Source: Cladochytrium replicatum
Taxonomy: Eukaryota; Chytridiomycota; Chytridiomycetes; Cladochytriales; Cladochytriaceae
Direction of reading: 5' to 3'
Assembly: GCA_025526935.1 (NCBI GenBank)
Contig: JAHLKD010000066.1
Coordinates: 1 to 64,000 of the forward strand
DNA length: 64,000 nucleotides
Shown: one piece after another, positions 13,224 to 23,199 of the stretch
Numbering within the stretch: position 1 is the stretch's first letter
Layout of the letters: each line of letters opens with the position of its first letter
Notes under the pieces: model-generated
Told to the model about the DNA's origin: nothing
The model's input: the letters and a program-made list of their open reading frames with translations, nothing else
The model's database searches: none
Position numbers and translations under genes: made by a program

Positions 13224-14188
13224 TCAGCACTGCCGACTTCTTCCTCCATTCGTTGGCACCGTCTTCACATCAGGGTCGATTGGCTTCCTTTGTCTGAATT
13301 GCCGATGCAGCTCTGCAGTCGATGAGAACTTGGTGGATTCATCATTATCTTCGTCGTCCTAAGGTTGAACACCCGCAACTTCGCCCTTTCTGGCTTTTCT
13401 TTCCTTGATCGCCTCCAACATTGGACCTTCCCAACGTTGGCGAGATATGCTCTGTTCTCTCTTCTCGCTTGCTGCATTTCTGCCTGCAGCTTTTGTACCC
13501 GTACTGCCCTCTCGTATGCAATCTGCTCGTTCAAATGTGTCCATTTGAATTTTGGAAGATACTTTAGAGTCCAAATGTCGTCGTAATATCTGTCACGCTT
13601 CTTCCCACCAATGATTTTGCCGTTCAACATCCCTGCGATAGTTTTTGCTTCCGTCTTGTCGACGAACTCGACCCAACCGTCGGTAAAATTCTCAGGTCTG
13701 TTTCCCTTGTACTTCCGTCGCCGAGCGGCAATTTTTGGATCATCTGGCGCAAGTTACATTCTGACCAAACCGTGTTCAGAGTATTGACTCAACAGACTTA
13801 GCAGTTAGCGTGTCATGAATGGAACTCTGGGAATGTAGAGGCCAGAGCGATCGACTTATGCTTGGAATTTGGCAAGAGCTTTCCGGTTGAGGGGAGGAAG
13901 AACAGCTTTCTTCTTTTCGTCAGGCTCACCCGAATCGATGCCATGGTCGTCTTTGAGTGGCCCGCACTCGTCATCATCATCAGCCGAATCGATGCCATGG
14001 TCGTCTTTGAGTGGCCCGCACTCGTCATCATTATCCTATTGGTCGTCATCGGCATCGTCCATATCAACGCCATCTTCACTATTGTTTCTCAGCTCCACAG
14101 CGTTGTCTTCGTCAATCGGCACGTCCTCGTTGCGTCCCCCGTCGCTCTCTGATTCGAATTCTCCGTGAGGTGGTCGCTTTGCTGTCAT
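13224..14188 (-). pseudogene. ESF2/ABT1 (18S rRNA factor 2) pseudogene
   Basis: ESF2/ABT1 is an RRM protein of the small-subunit processome, needed for early pre-rRNA cleavage. Starting at ATG 14188, one frame carries an acidic N-terminus, then ALAKFQA, SGLYIPRVPFM, LLSQYSEHG, LAPDDPK, the conserved NFTDGWVEF, IIGGKKRDRYYDDIWTLKYL and EQIAYERAVR. Four stops interrupt this same frame: TAG 14036-14038, TAA 13856-13858, TAA 13805-13807 and TAA 13754-13756, the last at the conserved Tyr before LAP. A frameshift near 13430-13440 leads to MLEAIKERKARKGEV. A fifth stop (TAG 13359-13361) precedes an FRQRKPI-type tail ending at TGA 13224. Neighbouring genes use TAA and TGA as normal stops, so recoding is unlikely. 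Because the gene is essential in yeast, an intact copy probably exists elsewhere. Confidence 0.8.
13931..14038. repeat. 54-bp tandem duplication in ESF2 pseudogene
   Basis: Units 13931-13984 and 13985-14038 differ at only a few bases at their ends. The length is 18 codons, so it repeats an acidic segment (DDECGPLKDDHGIDS) in frame in the N-terminal region of the ESF2 copy. One premature TAG lies at the edge of the second unit. Confidence 0.85.
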
Positions 14189-14414
14189 TTATTTGGCTGT
14201 CAAAAACTGGTGTGGCTGGGAATTCAATTCAATTTTCAAGAAAATAGCTGAGAAAATATTTTCAAATGTATTTCCTTGAAAGCATTCGTGAAAACAATAT
14301 ATGCTAGTTGTAATAAAAACTTAGATAACTAATTTTCCCCTCGTTTTGCTGTGGATGCTTGAGGTGGCTCAAGGGCGCTTTCTTCTGGTTTGTTCCGTCG
14401 TTACGAACGATTGC

Positions 14415-14694
14415 TCATCTCTGTGAGTTGCCGTAGTCAATGGTAATAATTTTATCGATACACATGGTGCTGCCACGTTCCAACGTTGCAATCATGCTGT
14501 GCTCGGCCGGAGGTCTCAACTAACCCTAACTTCGTAAAACGATCTTTGCAAAAGTATAGATAGCTGTCAACATCAACAAATGCTAGGAGCCGGGCATTAA
14601 CGTAGTTGGCGGTATCAGCTAGAAGGTCGCGGGACCTTGACCGAACAATATACTCAAGAATGTCGTTGGCGGTCGGCTTTGCAGGGCGAGCCAT
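14415..14694 (-). pseudogene. Unknown-family paralogue A, frameshifted
   Basis: Starts at ATG 14694 with MARPAKPTANDILEYIV and the segment RDLLADTANYVNARL. This aligns with paralogue C at 15370-15786 (NNILAFIRSHPDDLVADS). After residue about 58 the frame no longer matches. The homologous continuation (EHSMIATLERGS, matching FDNTIATLVPGR in C) lies in another frame and stops at TGA 14415, well short of the C copy. A 14-nt stretch identical to the telomere repeat (14518-14531) lies just before the frame break. The function of the family is unknown. Confidence 0.65.
14518..14531. repeat. Interstitial telomere-like 14-mer
   Basis: AACTAACCCTAACT matches the terminal 10-nt telomere unit over 1.4 periods with no mismatch. 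It sits inside the broken paralogue A at the point where similarity to its relative is lost. Confidence 0.6.
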
Positions 14695-14958
14695 AATTCT
14701 TCAGGTTGTTGCTCCTGATGTGAGAATGACGGTCGATGGGACTCAGGATAGGACTTTTTAAGCGAAAGCCGAACCTCCGTCTTTCCTTGAATCAAAGTGG
14801 AGGCTTCAATCGAATGCACACTCTTCAATCAAAATTGCAACCCTCACGAATCGTCGTCATGTCCCTACCATCATCACAGAACAGTCACTATCGTTAACGA
14901 TTGAATGAGTTGTTTGGCTTGACCTAGGGGTGTGTTACGGGAAATAATTACCAATGTT

Positions 14959-15205
14959 TTATTGACAATCGGTTATTTTTCGGTACAACGCAGTCGATTG
15001 ATCAAACCAAAAAAATTGGAGGCACCACTTCACGCTCTTGCACTCTTGCTGAGGGAAGCTGAAGATGACTCGACGGTACAGCTCTTGCAAGGTCGGATGT
15101 TCGACAGGAACGATCCCCACATTTGGTGACCCCGGATGGTTCACTTTTACAAGCCTCGATATGCACATATAGTCGTCCGCCTCGATATTTGCAATGGCGT
15201 TGTTG

Positions 15206-15207
<2 letters not shown>
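14959..15207 (-). pseudogene. Unknown-family paralogue B, N-terminus missing
   Basis: Only the C-terminal half of the family is present. The stretch NNAIANIEADDYMCISRLV aligns with FDNTIATLVPGRFVHIEKK of paralogue C. It is followed by LYRRVIFSFPQQE and FFWFDQSTAL, which match the C-copy tail (APLSHLFLPNRKDE, FLFGQPEVSSL). Similarity starts directly at the end of a 37-nt G tract (C tract on the coding strand). Either the copy was truncated there or the assembly collapsed sequence at the homopolymer. Confidence 0.6.

Positions 15208-15244
<37 letters not shown>
15208..15244. repeat. 37-nt poly-G tract
   Basis: An uninterrupted run of G from 15208 to 15244 at the truncated end of paralogue B. 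Such tracts form G-quadruplexes and are error-prone in sequencing, so its true length, and even its continuity, should be doubted. Confidence 0.8.
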
Positions 15245-15369
15245 CGAATAAGTAGGACACTTATAGATTAACAACAAAGATAGAAAAGAATGTGTATGAT
15301 CATATTCAAGTTTATACGACTGGGTATATTTGAATTCAATCATAACAAAGTAGTCAATTCCCAAAAGTG

Positions 15370-15786
15370 TTACAAAGATGAGACCTCAGGCTGTCCAAAC
15401 AAGAAATCCCAATCGACTCTTTTCAGAGTTTCATCTTTGCGGTTTGGAAGAAAGAGGTGACTCAAAGGAGCCGCTTTTCGCTGGTTGCTGGAGTCTGTTC
15501 GAACGATCGCCCAAGACTGCATTCCATCATAGCCCACTCTCGACTTCTTCTTCTCGATGTGCACAAATCTACCAGGAACCAATGTTGCAATCGTGTTGTC
15601 GAACGGTGGTGATGGATTCAACGGCTTCCACACTTCGTATGTTTTTCCTTCGAGAAAGTACAGACTCTCGTCGGCGTCTGGGACAGTTTGCAGCTGTGCT
15701 TCGATATTGATTCCACTGTCGGCAACAAGATCATCAGGATGGGACCTGATGAACGCGAGAATGTTGTTCCTGGTCGGATTGGCCAT
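15370..15786 (-). CDS. Unknown-family paralogue C (138 aa, intact)
   Basis: A single-exon gene starting at ATG 15786. It begins MANPTRNNILAFIRSHP and ends FLFGQPEVSSL. It is the only complete member of a three-copy tandem family (A 14415-14694, B 14959-15207), all on the minus strand and spaced by a few hundred bases. The protein is a compact mixed alpha/beta sequence with no signal peptide, no membrane segment and no Cys. I cannot assign a function. Conservation of frame in C and of motifs across all three (DLVADS, SLYF, IATL, GRFVHIEKK) shows that it was a real coding family. Confidence 0.6.
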   Translation of the reverse strand: MANPTRNNILAFIRSHPDDLVADSGINIEAQLQTVPDADESLYFLEGKTYEVWKPLNPSPPFDNTIATLVPGRFVHIEKKKSRVGYDGMQSWAIVRTDSSNQRKAAPLSHLFLPNRKDETLKRVDWDFLFGQPEVSSL

Positions 15787-16163
15787 TTTGGTGGACGGAG
15801 GGAGAGCTCGAACAAGGTTTTTGGATCTAGCAATGTCATCGTAGCAAAGGAATCATGGTTTATATAGCCTGCCAGTGCTGATCAAATTTGTCAGAGTTCA
15901 ATCAACGAAGAAGAGCTTCAATCGACAGAACAGTGTGACTCCAACCTTTCTCTTCGTCAACTTCAATCACAGAAATAATCATAAAAATATCTGCACCAAC
16001 GTCGCTCCGACTCAGTGATCGAGCTTAATTGAGCTCGGAGTAACTCACAACAATAATAAAAAAATTTCCTGCACATGCTTCGCTCACATCGCTGGCCATT
16101 GTCTGTAGCAACAGGACTCAAAACTATCTCTCTTTTTGCTACGGCCACATAATTGCCGACTGA
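15787..16163. other. Intergenic spacer
   Basis: The upstream region of paralogue C and the downstream region of the cellulase pseudogene. No gene, repeat or promoter element was recognised. Confidence 0.4.
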
Positions 16164-17691
16164 CTAAAGTTGGATGCCCAGAATAGAGAGTAGTTGTAAT
16201 TTAGGCTCTTCACCAGGTACCTGCAACATCAAAAGTGTGAGAAACCATCCGGATCAGAATCTATTGCGGGGCTTACATATTCCGGCTTCAAGATGTTATC
16301 TGGCGGTTTCTTCGGTGGCCACTATTCCAAACGCCAAGCGCGATTTGGATCACTAACAAGCGCATGAGAAACAATCTTCTCTTACGTCGTAGGTAACAAG
16401 TCCACCGGTGTCGCCAGAGTCCGGGTTCCAGCTCCAGTACGTCCACGACATACCATCAGAGTCGTTTCCACCGATGAAAGCCACCACCGCCTTCATCCAA
16501 GTCGTGTCGAGCGGGTCAGCAAGAGGCGATCCGAACTCTCCGATAAGGAGCGGTGCAAAGTCGAGGTAGTACAGGTGGGCCCAAAAGTTGTACCAACCGG
16601 TTGGGAGGTTGTTGGGGAACGTGCGGTCCTTGAACCACGCCTGCTGGAAGACGAAGTCTCCATACTCGTGAGGGGAGTACACGACCTTGTTCGGGATGTT
16701 GAGAATGACCGGCTTGTTGGCCGCCTGGGGAAGTTGACCACCCCACCAGGTTGTGTCGGTTGCGTCACCGCCGGCGGAATCAGTTTCCTCGACAATGATC
16801 AACAAGTTCTTCAAAAGAATTAGCGGAAGTCTTTGATACAAAAAAAGAGCAGTGTCATATCTTACCGGCGCGACAGTGTGGATCGCGTTTCCGGCCTTGA
16901 TAGCGGCAATGAGCCAATCACGCGAAGTGTCACCGCAACGCCAGCAAGCAGTGTTGTGCGGCTCGTTGTGCAAGCTTGGAAACCTGCAGTCAGCCAAATA
17001 TTCTGAAAACATGGTTAAAAAACGGGGACGTACTCGGTGCCAATGACGTAGAGGTTCTTCTTGTATGCGAGGACCAGCCAGTCGGAGATCCATTTCGCCT
17101 CTGGTACGGCTATCGAGAAAAAAATTCCAGCTATTCAGAATAACACGAATCAACCGCAAAAAGGACTTACATGCATCGTACCACAAGGGAGTGCGGTTGT
17201 CCCGCGGTGGTCGCGTGGCGATCAAGGAGAGTGTACATCCCCTCGCTTCTAGCGAAGTTGATAACCGCGTCCAAGATCTGAATCGACGTGATATTTGCCA
17301 AGTCGCGCTGGCCCTGCGCATTGACAGACATCGCGGTGCGACCTGGAACCAAAAGTCGTTCGAAAAAACGGCACACTGGGCATGTGGACGATCGTGTCCT
17401 TCCAGTACACCGTCGACCAGAAACTGTGGAAGTTATTGATCGAGGTCTCGCAACCGAACCAGTTGACACCGGTGAACTTGATGCGGTAGCCGCTCTTGTC
17501 TTTGATGTGACGGTTTTTGCTCGAGAATGGCGGGACGGGCTTTAAGCCGGCCGGGAGAGCGGTGGACACCAGAGCTTGAGGGCGGGCGAGTGGGAATGGG
17601 GTACCTCGACTGAACTTAACGGTGAGAATTTTTTGACCGAAAGCGAAATGAAGTATGCCGACAGGAATTCCACAGGGCAGCTCAAACCATA

Positions 17692-17739
17692 GGCACAGCA
17701 ATCACCACCTATTTAGGCACAGCAATCACCACCTATTTA
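17692..17739. repeat. 24-bp tandem duplication
   Basis: Units 17692-17715 and 17716-17739 (ggcacagcaatcaccaccta then ttta) are identical. On the coding strand of the cellulase pseudogene each carries a TAA, so the duplication lies either in an intron or in dead coding sequence. Confidence 0.85.
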
Positions 17740-17930
17740 GAACGGAAACATAAGCAAAAGTTGCATGCACCATACGGCGAGGATATACGTATACGTACAG
17801 GGTTTGTATTGGGGAGAACTAACTGGAGGTGGAGCGTAAATTCTTGATCCGGAATCAGACGTCGAATCCTCAGCAATGTTTTGCCGCTTGTCCCGTGGGA
17901 CGCGGGCCGCTAGGAGTCGAGCTTGCAGGT

Positions 17931-17976
17931 GGTGCAACAGTCGTTGTTGTGGTGGTGCAACAGTCGTTGTTGTGGT
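17931..17976. repeat. 23-bp frameshifting tandem duplication in linker
   Basis: Units 17931-17953 and 17954-17976 are identical. They encode part of the Thr-rich linker (TTVAPP) of the cellulase. Because 23 is not a multiple of three, the duplication throws the downstream linker out of frame. It is a concrete inactivating lesion. Confidence 0.85.
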
Positions 17977-18544
17977 GGTGGTCCGGGAAGAACCCGTGGT
18001 GGTCATGGTTGTCCTGGTAGTAACAAGGATGTCGGAATCACCATGACATTCGACAACCTTGCGGTCGTCGTGGTCGTGCGCGAGCTGATGATGCTTGCAG
18101 CACCCGGAAGGCACTGCAAAAGTGACCTTTGCATAAGGTAGCCACTGGAATGATCCACACCTCGATTCACAAACCTGGCTGTAGCACGGGTTACTAACTA
18201 CACAAGTGGACCCAGAAGCACTGCAGAACAAAATTAACGTCAATGTTTTGCCCAAAGCTTCCATTTGATGAGGCTCACCGAGTGGGACCTGACCACCCTT
18301 GACCACCGCGTAGAGCGCAAGATTGAGCAACAACCGATGAAGCCCCGACTAGCAGAGGAGCACAGAAAACGGTTGCAGCCCCTGCAACAGGTGGAACCAT
18401 AAGGAGATCAATTCTCCGTTGATCGTTGATGTGACATTTAGATCCTTCTTTCGAGGATCAACAGGGAACTGTATTGCAGCAACAACTTGCCAAAATTAAC
18501 TACAAAGGCGAAAAAGACAAAAAAACTGTCACTGTGGCATTCTC

Positions 18545-20263
18545 CTACTTCCACTGCAGAGTCCCAACATTCCCACCACCACCCGAGCTACCCCTCCTTC
18601 CCTTTGCCGATTTTGCTTCCAACATCCTAGGAGACCAATGTGGCTGCGGCTGTTGTCCCTGCGTCATCACCGTCGTATAAGGTGGTGGCGAAAACGGTGT
18701 GTGATGATACATCGCAGGTGCGCTGTAGAATCCAACGGGCGCTGGTGGGGAGGGTGGAGGTTGAAGCGATAGTGGCGATGGGGCGTGATGTTGCTGTTGC
18801 TTTGACGGAGGCGCTGGAGTACTTTCGTGATGTGATTTGGAGCGTCCAAATACGAGTGCGAGGAGGTTGGAGGTGCTTATGAGGGTTCCAAAGAGTAATA
18901 CTGATCCGAATATCTGCGAGAAGAAAGGGGGAATATGTTCAATACCACCGTCCGAAACTATTTTGCACAGTCTGTGCTCACCATTGTCTTGTACGAAAGC
19001 GGGTCAACTAGCTTGTTCAAGATCTCAGCAATAGTTTCTGCGCCAACTTTTAATCTGTCGTCCCACAAACAATAATTGTCAGAACAGTGATGATCATCGT
19101 CCTATACCGTTCTCTCACCTTCCGACTTCTCGTGGATCACGGATCATGCACACTTCCCATTCGCGACAGGTCCTGTCGAGAGCTGGGGCACGCGTCTCTG
19201 GTGCGCAAGAGTTCAACACGTACTGCTTCGAGCATTCTGCGATTTGCGCGGTGATTTCTGATCACGATAATGTCAATGATCAAAGATTACAAAGTGCTCA
19301 TCTACAATTCGCCCTACCTAGAACGTTTTCATCGACTTTCATTTTCAGGTCATGGCGGACAGTGAGGACGAGGTGAATGACGATGTAGATGGTGACCGCA
19401 ACCATAACTATGGAGAAGAGTAACTGGACGTAACTATGCAAATGTGTGAGATGGCACACGATGTATCACTTTATTCAACTAACCTGCCGATAAGGTAGGG
19501 CATAGCGAGGTACGACACTGATCGCTGGGTTGACCGTCTCCTGGAAGTCGACTCGTTAGTTTTTTGAAGGACTTCCGGACTCATTTGTGGTGTCTCCTCA
19601 TTTGCATCGTCATTCTCTTCTTCTGTGTTGTATATCACAGGCGACAACGGCGTCACAGGCGATACCGGTGACGGACTCCATCCGTGGTGGAAAACATGAT
19701 GATGGATGTTGGCTGTCGTCGATGGTACCCAATCGCCTCCATTGACCTTCTTTCGTTTCCGTCCAATAGTGACCTGTGTTACGACACAAAATTCAATTAA
19801 TGCTTGCTTTTGTGGAAGTAACTTGTTCACACACTACTTGCGAAGCGCTTGTCCCCGGCGGCGACGACAGTCCCAATCCAAGGCCGAACCCATTCCCGGC
19901 CTCCCACTTCTTCAGCAGTGTTTTCCGATCGTCGTCGTCGTCGTCATCGCTCGCGTTGGCGTTATGCAATGTGGTGGTAGAATCGAGTTGATATACGGAC
20001 GACGATGATGACGGCGTGCGCTCGAGATCCGTGCCACCGAAGCGGAACATGGTACTTCTATTTAGTGCGAGCGGAGATGTGGGGGATGTGGGGGGGCTCG
20101 TTGCTTTCCTACCCTTGTCAGCTACAATGTTCAGCGGGGCAGGCGGGGTGATGGCAGGAGATGCCTTTGCGCCATTGGGACTGCTGGCATCATTCGCGGC
20201 AGCCGAATCCGGGGGTCTCAGGTACTCAAAGTCCATGGGGGCCTCCGTGCCGCGTCTGAACAT
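18545..20263 (-). CDS. Brr6/Brl1-type nuclear envelope protein
   Basis: Brr6/Brl1 proteins sit in the nuclear envelope and ER and help in nuclear pore assembly and lipid homeostasis. Six exons (19838-20263, 19484-19773, 19318-19433, 19119-19257, 18982-19054, 18545-18913) total 1413 nt, or 470 aa. A disordered, Ser/Pro-rich N-terminus (to about residue 220) precedes the domain. The first membrane span is YVQLLFSIVMVAVTIYIVIH. The lumenal Cys-rich segment has the family pattern ECSKQYVLNSC, RAPALDRTCREWEVC and RDPREVGR. Next come AETIAEILNKLVDPLSYKTM and the second membrane span, IFGSVLLFGTLIS. The C-tail is His/Gln/Pro-rich. The four Cys that form the two disulfides are all present. Introns are 50-68 bp. 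Confidence 0.88.
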
Positions 20264-20471
20264 TTGGAGAATTTGACAGGAGCCGAGAAAGCCACGCGGT
20301 TAAGCAGGAAGTGTCATAGAAATATATGCTAAATATCAAATATCCAGACAGTTAGGGTAGATATCAGTACAGTGAGTAGTGAGTGTTGAATGCCAAACAC
20401 TAGTATAGTTAGACATTTGACGTTACAGCTTTTATTACTATTGTTGCTACACGTGACCACCCAAATGTGAC

Positions 20472-22457
20472 ATGTTCAAACCGACCGGGAGAACTTTTGC
20501 TGCGTGGACGGGGATGGGAAGCCGTGCGGGGGTGGGGGTGGTGCGCTGCTGCTGCGTGACGAGGAATGCATCCGAGACGATGCTGGGCGACGCTCATCCT
20601 GTGCACCTGTTTGCAAAACGGAAGCCAGGAAGGAGAAAAGCTGGCTTTGATCGACCCTCGCAATCCACAGATCCCCTACGCGCCCTGCACATGCAGTGTG
20701 TCGATATCGACGGAAGAATTGCCTATCTCCCGTTAACGACCTCGTTTGTTGCGAAACATTCCAGGCGAACAGCTAACTCCTGTATGGCACTTTTGATGAC
20801 CAACCTACTTCGTCTAAAATGTTGATTTACAGCTGAGACACTTCCGGCGGGGGACACCCCCGTACTCTTTTCAAAAGATCAAACAGAATTCACTAACAAG
20901 CATGTTGCGCAGAAGGAAGCGCTTGCAAATGATGAGTTCTTCACCGAATTATGGACGTCGTATCAGGCAGCAGCGAACGCTGGCGTTTCAGATCAACTCC
21001 CTGACGAATCCTTTCACAGCCTTGCGCTTCATACCATACACACTGTTGCGAGCCCGCAAACAACAATCGACCGCATCGCACAAATACTCATTGACGTGCA
21101 CTTTTCAAAATCCGAAATCACTGTAGAACTATGGAGCGTATTCTTATCTGCTCACATCCTGCTGGGCCGGTGGCCATCCGTTCGAGAGCTAAACTTATGG
21201 AGGTCTTCTCTCGGCCCCGCGATGACTGAAGATGCCTATGGGACGATCTTGAGATTGATCCTGCCACTTGGTGACATGGCCACGATTCATGAGGCCCTCA
21301 TGGGAACAATTTGCGCTCGAAGCTCAGAGATCGCCGATCGAGTGTTGAGAAAACAAGATTTCTCAAACATTGGGCCCCGTAAAGTTGAACAGCTTGTTGA
21401 TATGGTGGAAGCACTTTGCGTGACTGGGTACACAAGAGGGGCTATTCGGCTCATGAAGCGGCTCGAGAGACAGGCGGAAATGGACGGCACACCGATCCCT
21501 ATCCGAGCCTGGAGCACATTGGCGGGACATTTGATGGGTCAATGCAAGACTGCGAACGTGAATCAAAAGAAATCTTTCGAGAGCATGATCGCACAATACT
21601 TTGCTTCTGCAACAAAGCAATCATCCTTATTGCTTAAACACACAGACCCAGACGATGACAACACCGAACACCGACTCAGCGCAGAACTAGTTGCATTGAT
21701 GCTACGATTCCACTCCAAAAAATCTGATTATGCTTGGTACGACAAAACACTTGCTCTTGCTAAGATACACCGCGTTCCCATCTCAGAGCAGCTCTTCCAA
21801 GTCCACGTAAACCACCTAATCAAGAACGGGAGAATGGCTGACGCGATCGCGTACCTACGCTCCGTATACACGTCGAAAAACAGCCCACCAACACCACCAC
21901 GACCACCACCCACCAAATCACCACCCCACCGCACTTCTTCGAAATCATTCGTCTCCAATCCCGAAGAAGCAAAACGAGCTTCCACCCAGCGCGCTGAAAT
22001 CCTTCGATACCGCCCCCACCGTGTCCCATCAGCTTACATCCCGTTCCAACTCCTCTTCGTCCACGCCCTCCTCGACCATCACCGCATCAAACGTGCGCGA
22101 GCATTCATCCACCACCTCCGCCGTGTAGCCGTAGACGGTAAAAGGGTGAACGTCGTGCCAATAGACATCTTTGCGAAATACGCGAGGGTGTCTGCTCGTG
22201 TAGGAGTCGAGGAAGGTCTTGCGGCGTGCTCGGACCTCAGGAAGTGGGTCGTGAAATTGAGAGATTTGGAGTACCTGAGAATCGGAGAATTGTACGAACG
22301 ACGAGGACAGTCAGAGGTCGCAAAAGAAGCGAAAGGGAAGGGGAGCATGTTGGCCCACTGTGCGGTTTTTAATGATGGATATGATGATGGATTGAAGGTC
22401 GACATCACTCGAACAAAAAGAGATTCGCATGGTCGAAAGGAGAATATAAATGAATAG
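20472..22457 (+). CDS. PPR-like, probably mitochondrial protein
   Basis: Exons 20472-20781 and 20833-22457 are joined by a 51-bp intron. Together they give 1935 nt, or 644 aa. The N-terminus (MFKPTGRTFAAWTGMGSRAG) is basic and lacks acidic residues, like a mitochondrial targeting sequence. The body is predicted all-helical with tandem helix-turn-helix units, for example TEDAYGTILRLILPLGDMAT, FQVHVNHLIKNGRMADAIAY and YIPFQLLFVHALLDHHRIKR, which resemble pentatricopeptide repeats. A Pro-rich loop lies at about residue 430. PPR proteins bind organellar RNA; the specific target cannot be told. The gene is convergent with the dynein light chain, with only 25 bp between the stop codons. Confidence 0.55.
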
Positions 22458-22482
22458 ATTGTTTCCGTAGCAACGAGCAAAT

Positions 22483-23116
22483 TTACAGCTCGTGAGGATT
22501 CTGGATGACCATCAGCACGTAAGACTTTGCTGTTTGTGTGATAAGGTGAGCCCATACGACGCACAAGATTTGATACAAATGCACTTACTTTCCGCAATCA
22601 TGATCTTTTATAGTCGCACGTTCACAGAGGATGTTCAATGTTTTGGTCAGATCATGGCAGTTTCGATTGTTCGCTCTTCTCACCTCATGCTTCTTCGAAC
22701 GAATCCTCAGAAACGTCAAGTCGTCCTAAAAATGAGGAAGATACTCAGTCAATGCTCGAAGAGCGCGAATGCACCGTCACTCACTTCAGGATCGAGATCC
22801 CTTACAACACCTTTTCCTTTAGTGGCGAGCTGTGTGACAAGCGTCGAGTACTGCTGCGTCTGGATGTTATCCAACGTCGAGCGAACCACAGTTCCGTCGT
22901 GCGTAGCGATCACAATTCCTGGGAAGACACAAGCATGAAACCTCAGAGAGGAGGAAGTCAATCACCATACCCTGCACGCCCTTATGTGCTTGGATCCTGT
23001 TCAGCGTGGTCTCGACATCATTGTATTCCTTGCTATCCTTCACCGTGGACTATCTCGATACTTTTAGCGCACCGCGACAGTCTTTTTGAAGGGTCAGATA
23101 TTTGTATCCCCACCAT
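22483..23116 (-). CDS. Roadblock/LC7 dynein light chain
   Basis: A subunit of cytoplasmic and axonemal dynein that binds the intermediate chains. Six exons (23114-23116, 22971-23049, 22785-22918, 22684-22725, 22589-22604, 22483-22529) total 321 nt, or 106 aa, the family length. The sequence reads VETTLNRIQAHKGVQGIVI, RSTLDN, GVVRDLDPEDDLTFLRIRS and KKHEIMIAE, and ends VLMVIQNPHEL. All are conserved positions. The first coding exon is the ATG alone and the fifth exon is 16 nt; both are inferred because they restore the conserved protein. The first intron has a GTGGGG donor, which is the weakest point. Retention of this gene fits a lineage with dynein-based, possibly flagellar, motility. Confidence 0.88.
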
Positions 23117-23199
23117 TCTCTCGAAACACGCGGCTCAGACTAACGCGTGACCGGCCGAGCGACCGAACGGCCAGATCACAGAGATCACGACTCTGAGGA

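Larger units (their letters stand above)
16164..18400 (-). pseudogene. Secreted CBM1-linker-GH5 cellulase pseudogene
   Basis: ATG 18400 starts a signal-like peptide (MVPPVAGAATVF..VVAQ). A family-1 cellulose-binding module follows, GGQGWSGPTR spliced to ASGSTCVVSNPCYSQ, with several conserved Cys moved or lost. Then come a Thr-rich linker and a GH5 domain: KFTGVNWFG, WISDWLVLAYKKNLYVIGTE, LHNEPHN (acid/base Glu) and LIGEFGSPL (nucleophile Glu). The catalytic half splices cleanly (17034-17109, 16866-16983, 16386-16808, 16164-16220). The 5' half is broken. FSNDFWFQVAP and MSVNAQGQRDL lie in different frames around an A6 tract (17363-17368). DRHATTAG and TPLWYDA are out of frame near 17200. A 23-bp duplication shifts the linker, and a stop-bearing 24-bp duplication lies before the domain. 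It would have cleaved beta-glucans outside the cell. Confidence 0.75.

Noticed and set aside
13224-14188. Stop-codon reassignment (TAA/TAG as sense) to explain the ESF2 frame
   Set aside because: eS1 ends in TAA exactly at the conserved C-terminus, the dynein light chain ends in TAA, and no other intact gene has internal TAA or TAG. The ESF2 copy also has a frameshift, so decay is simpler.
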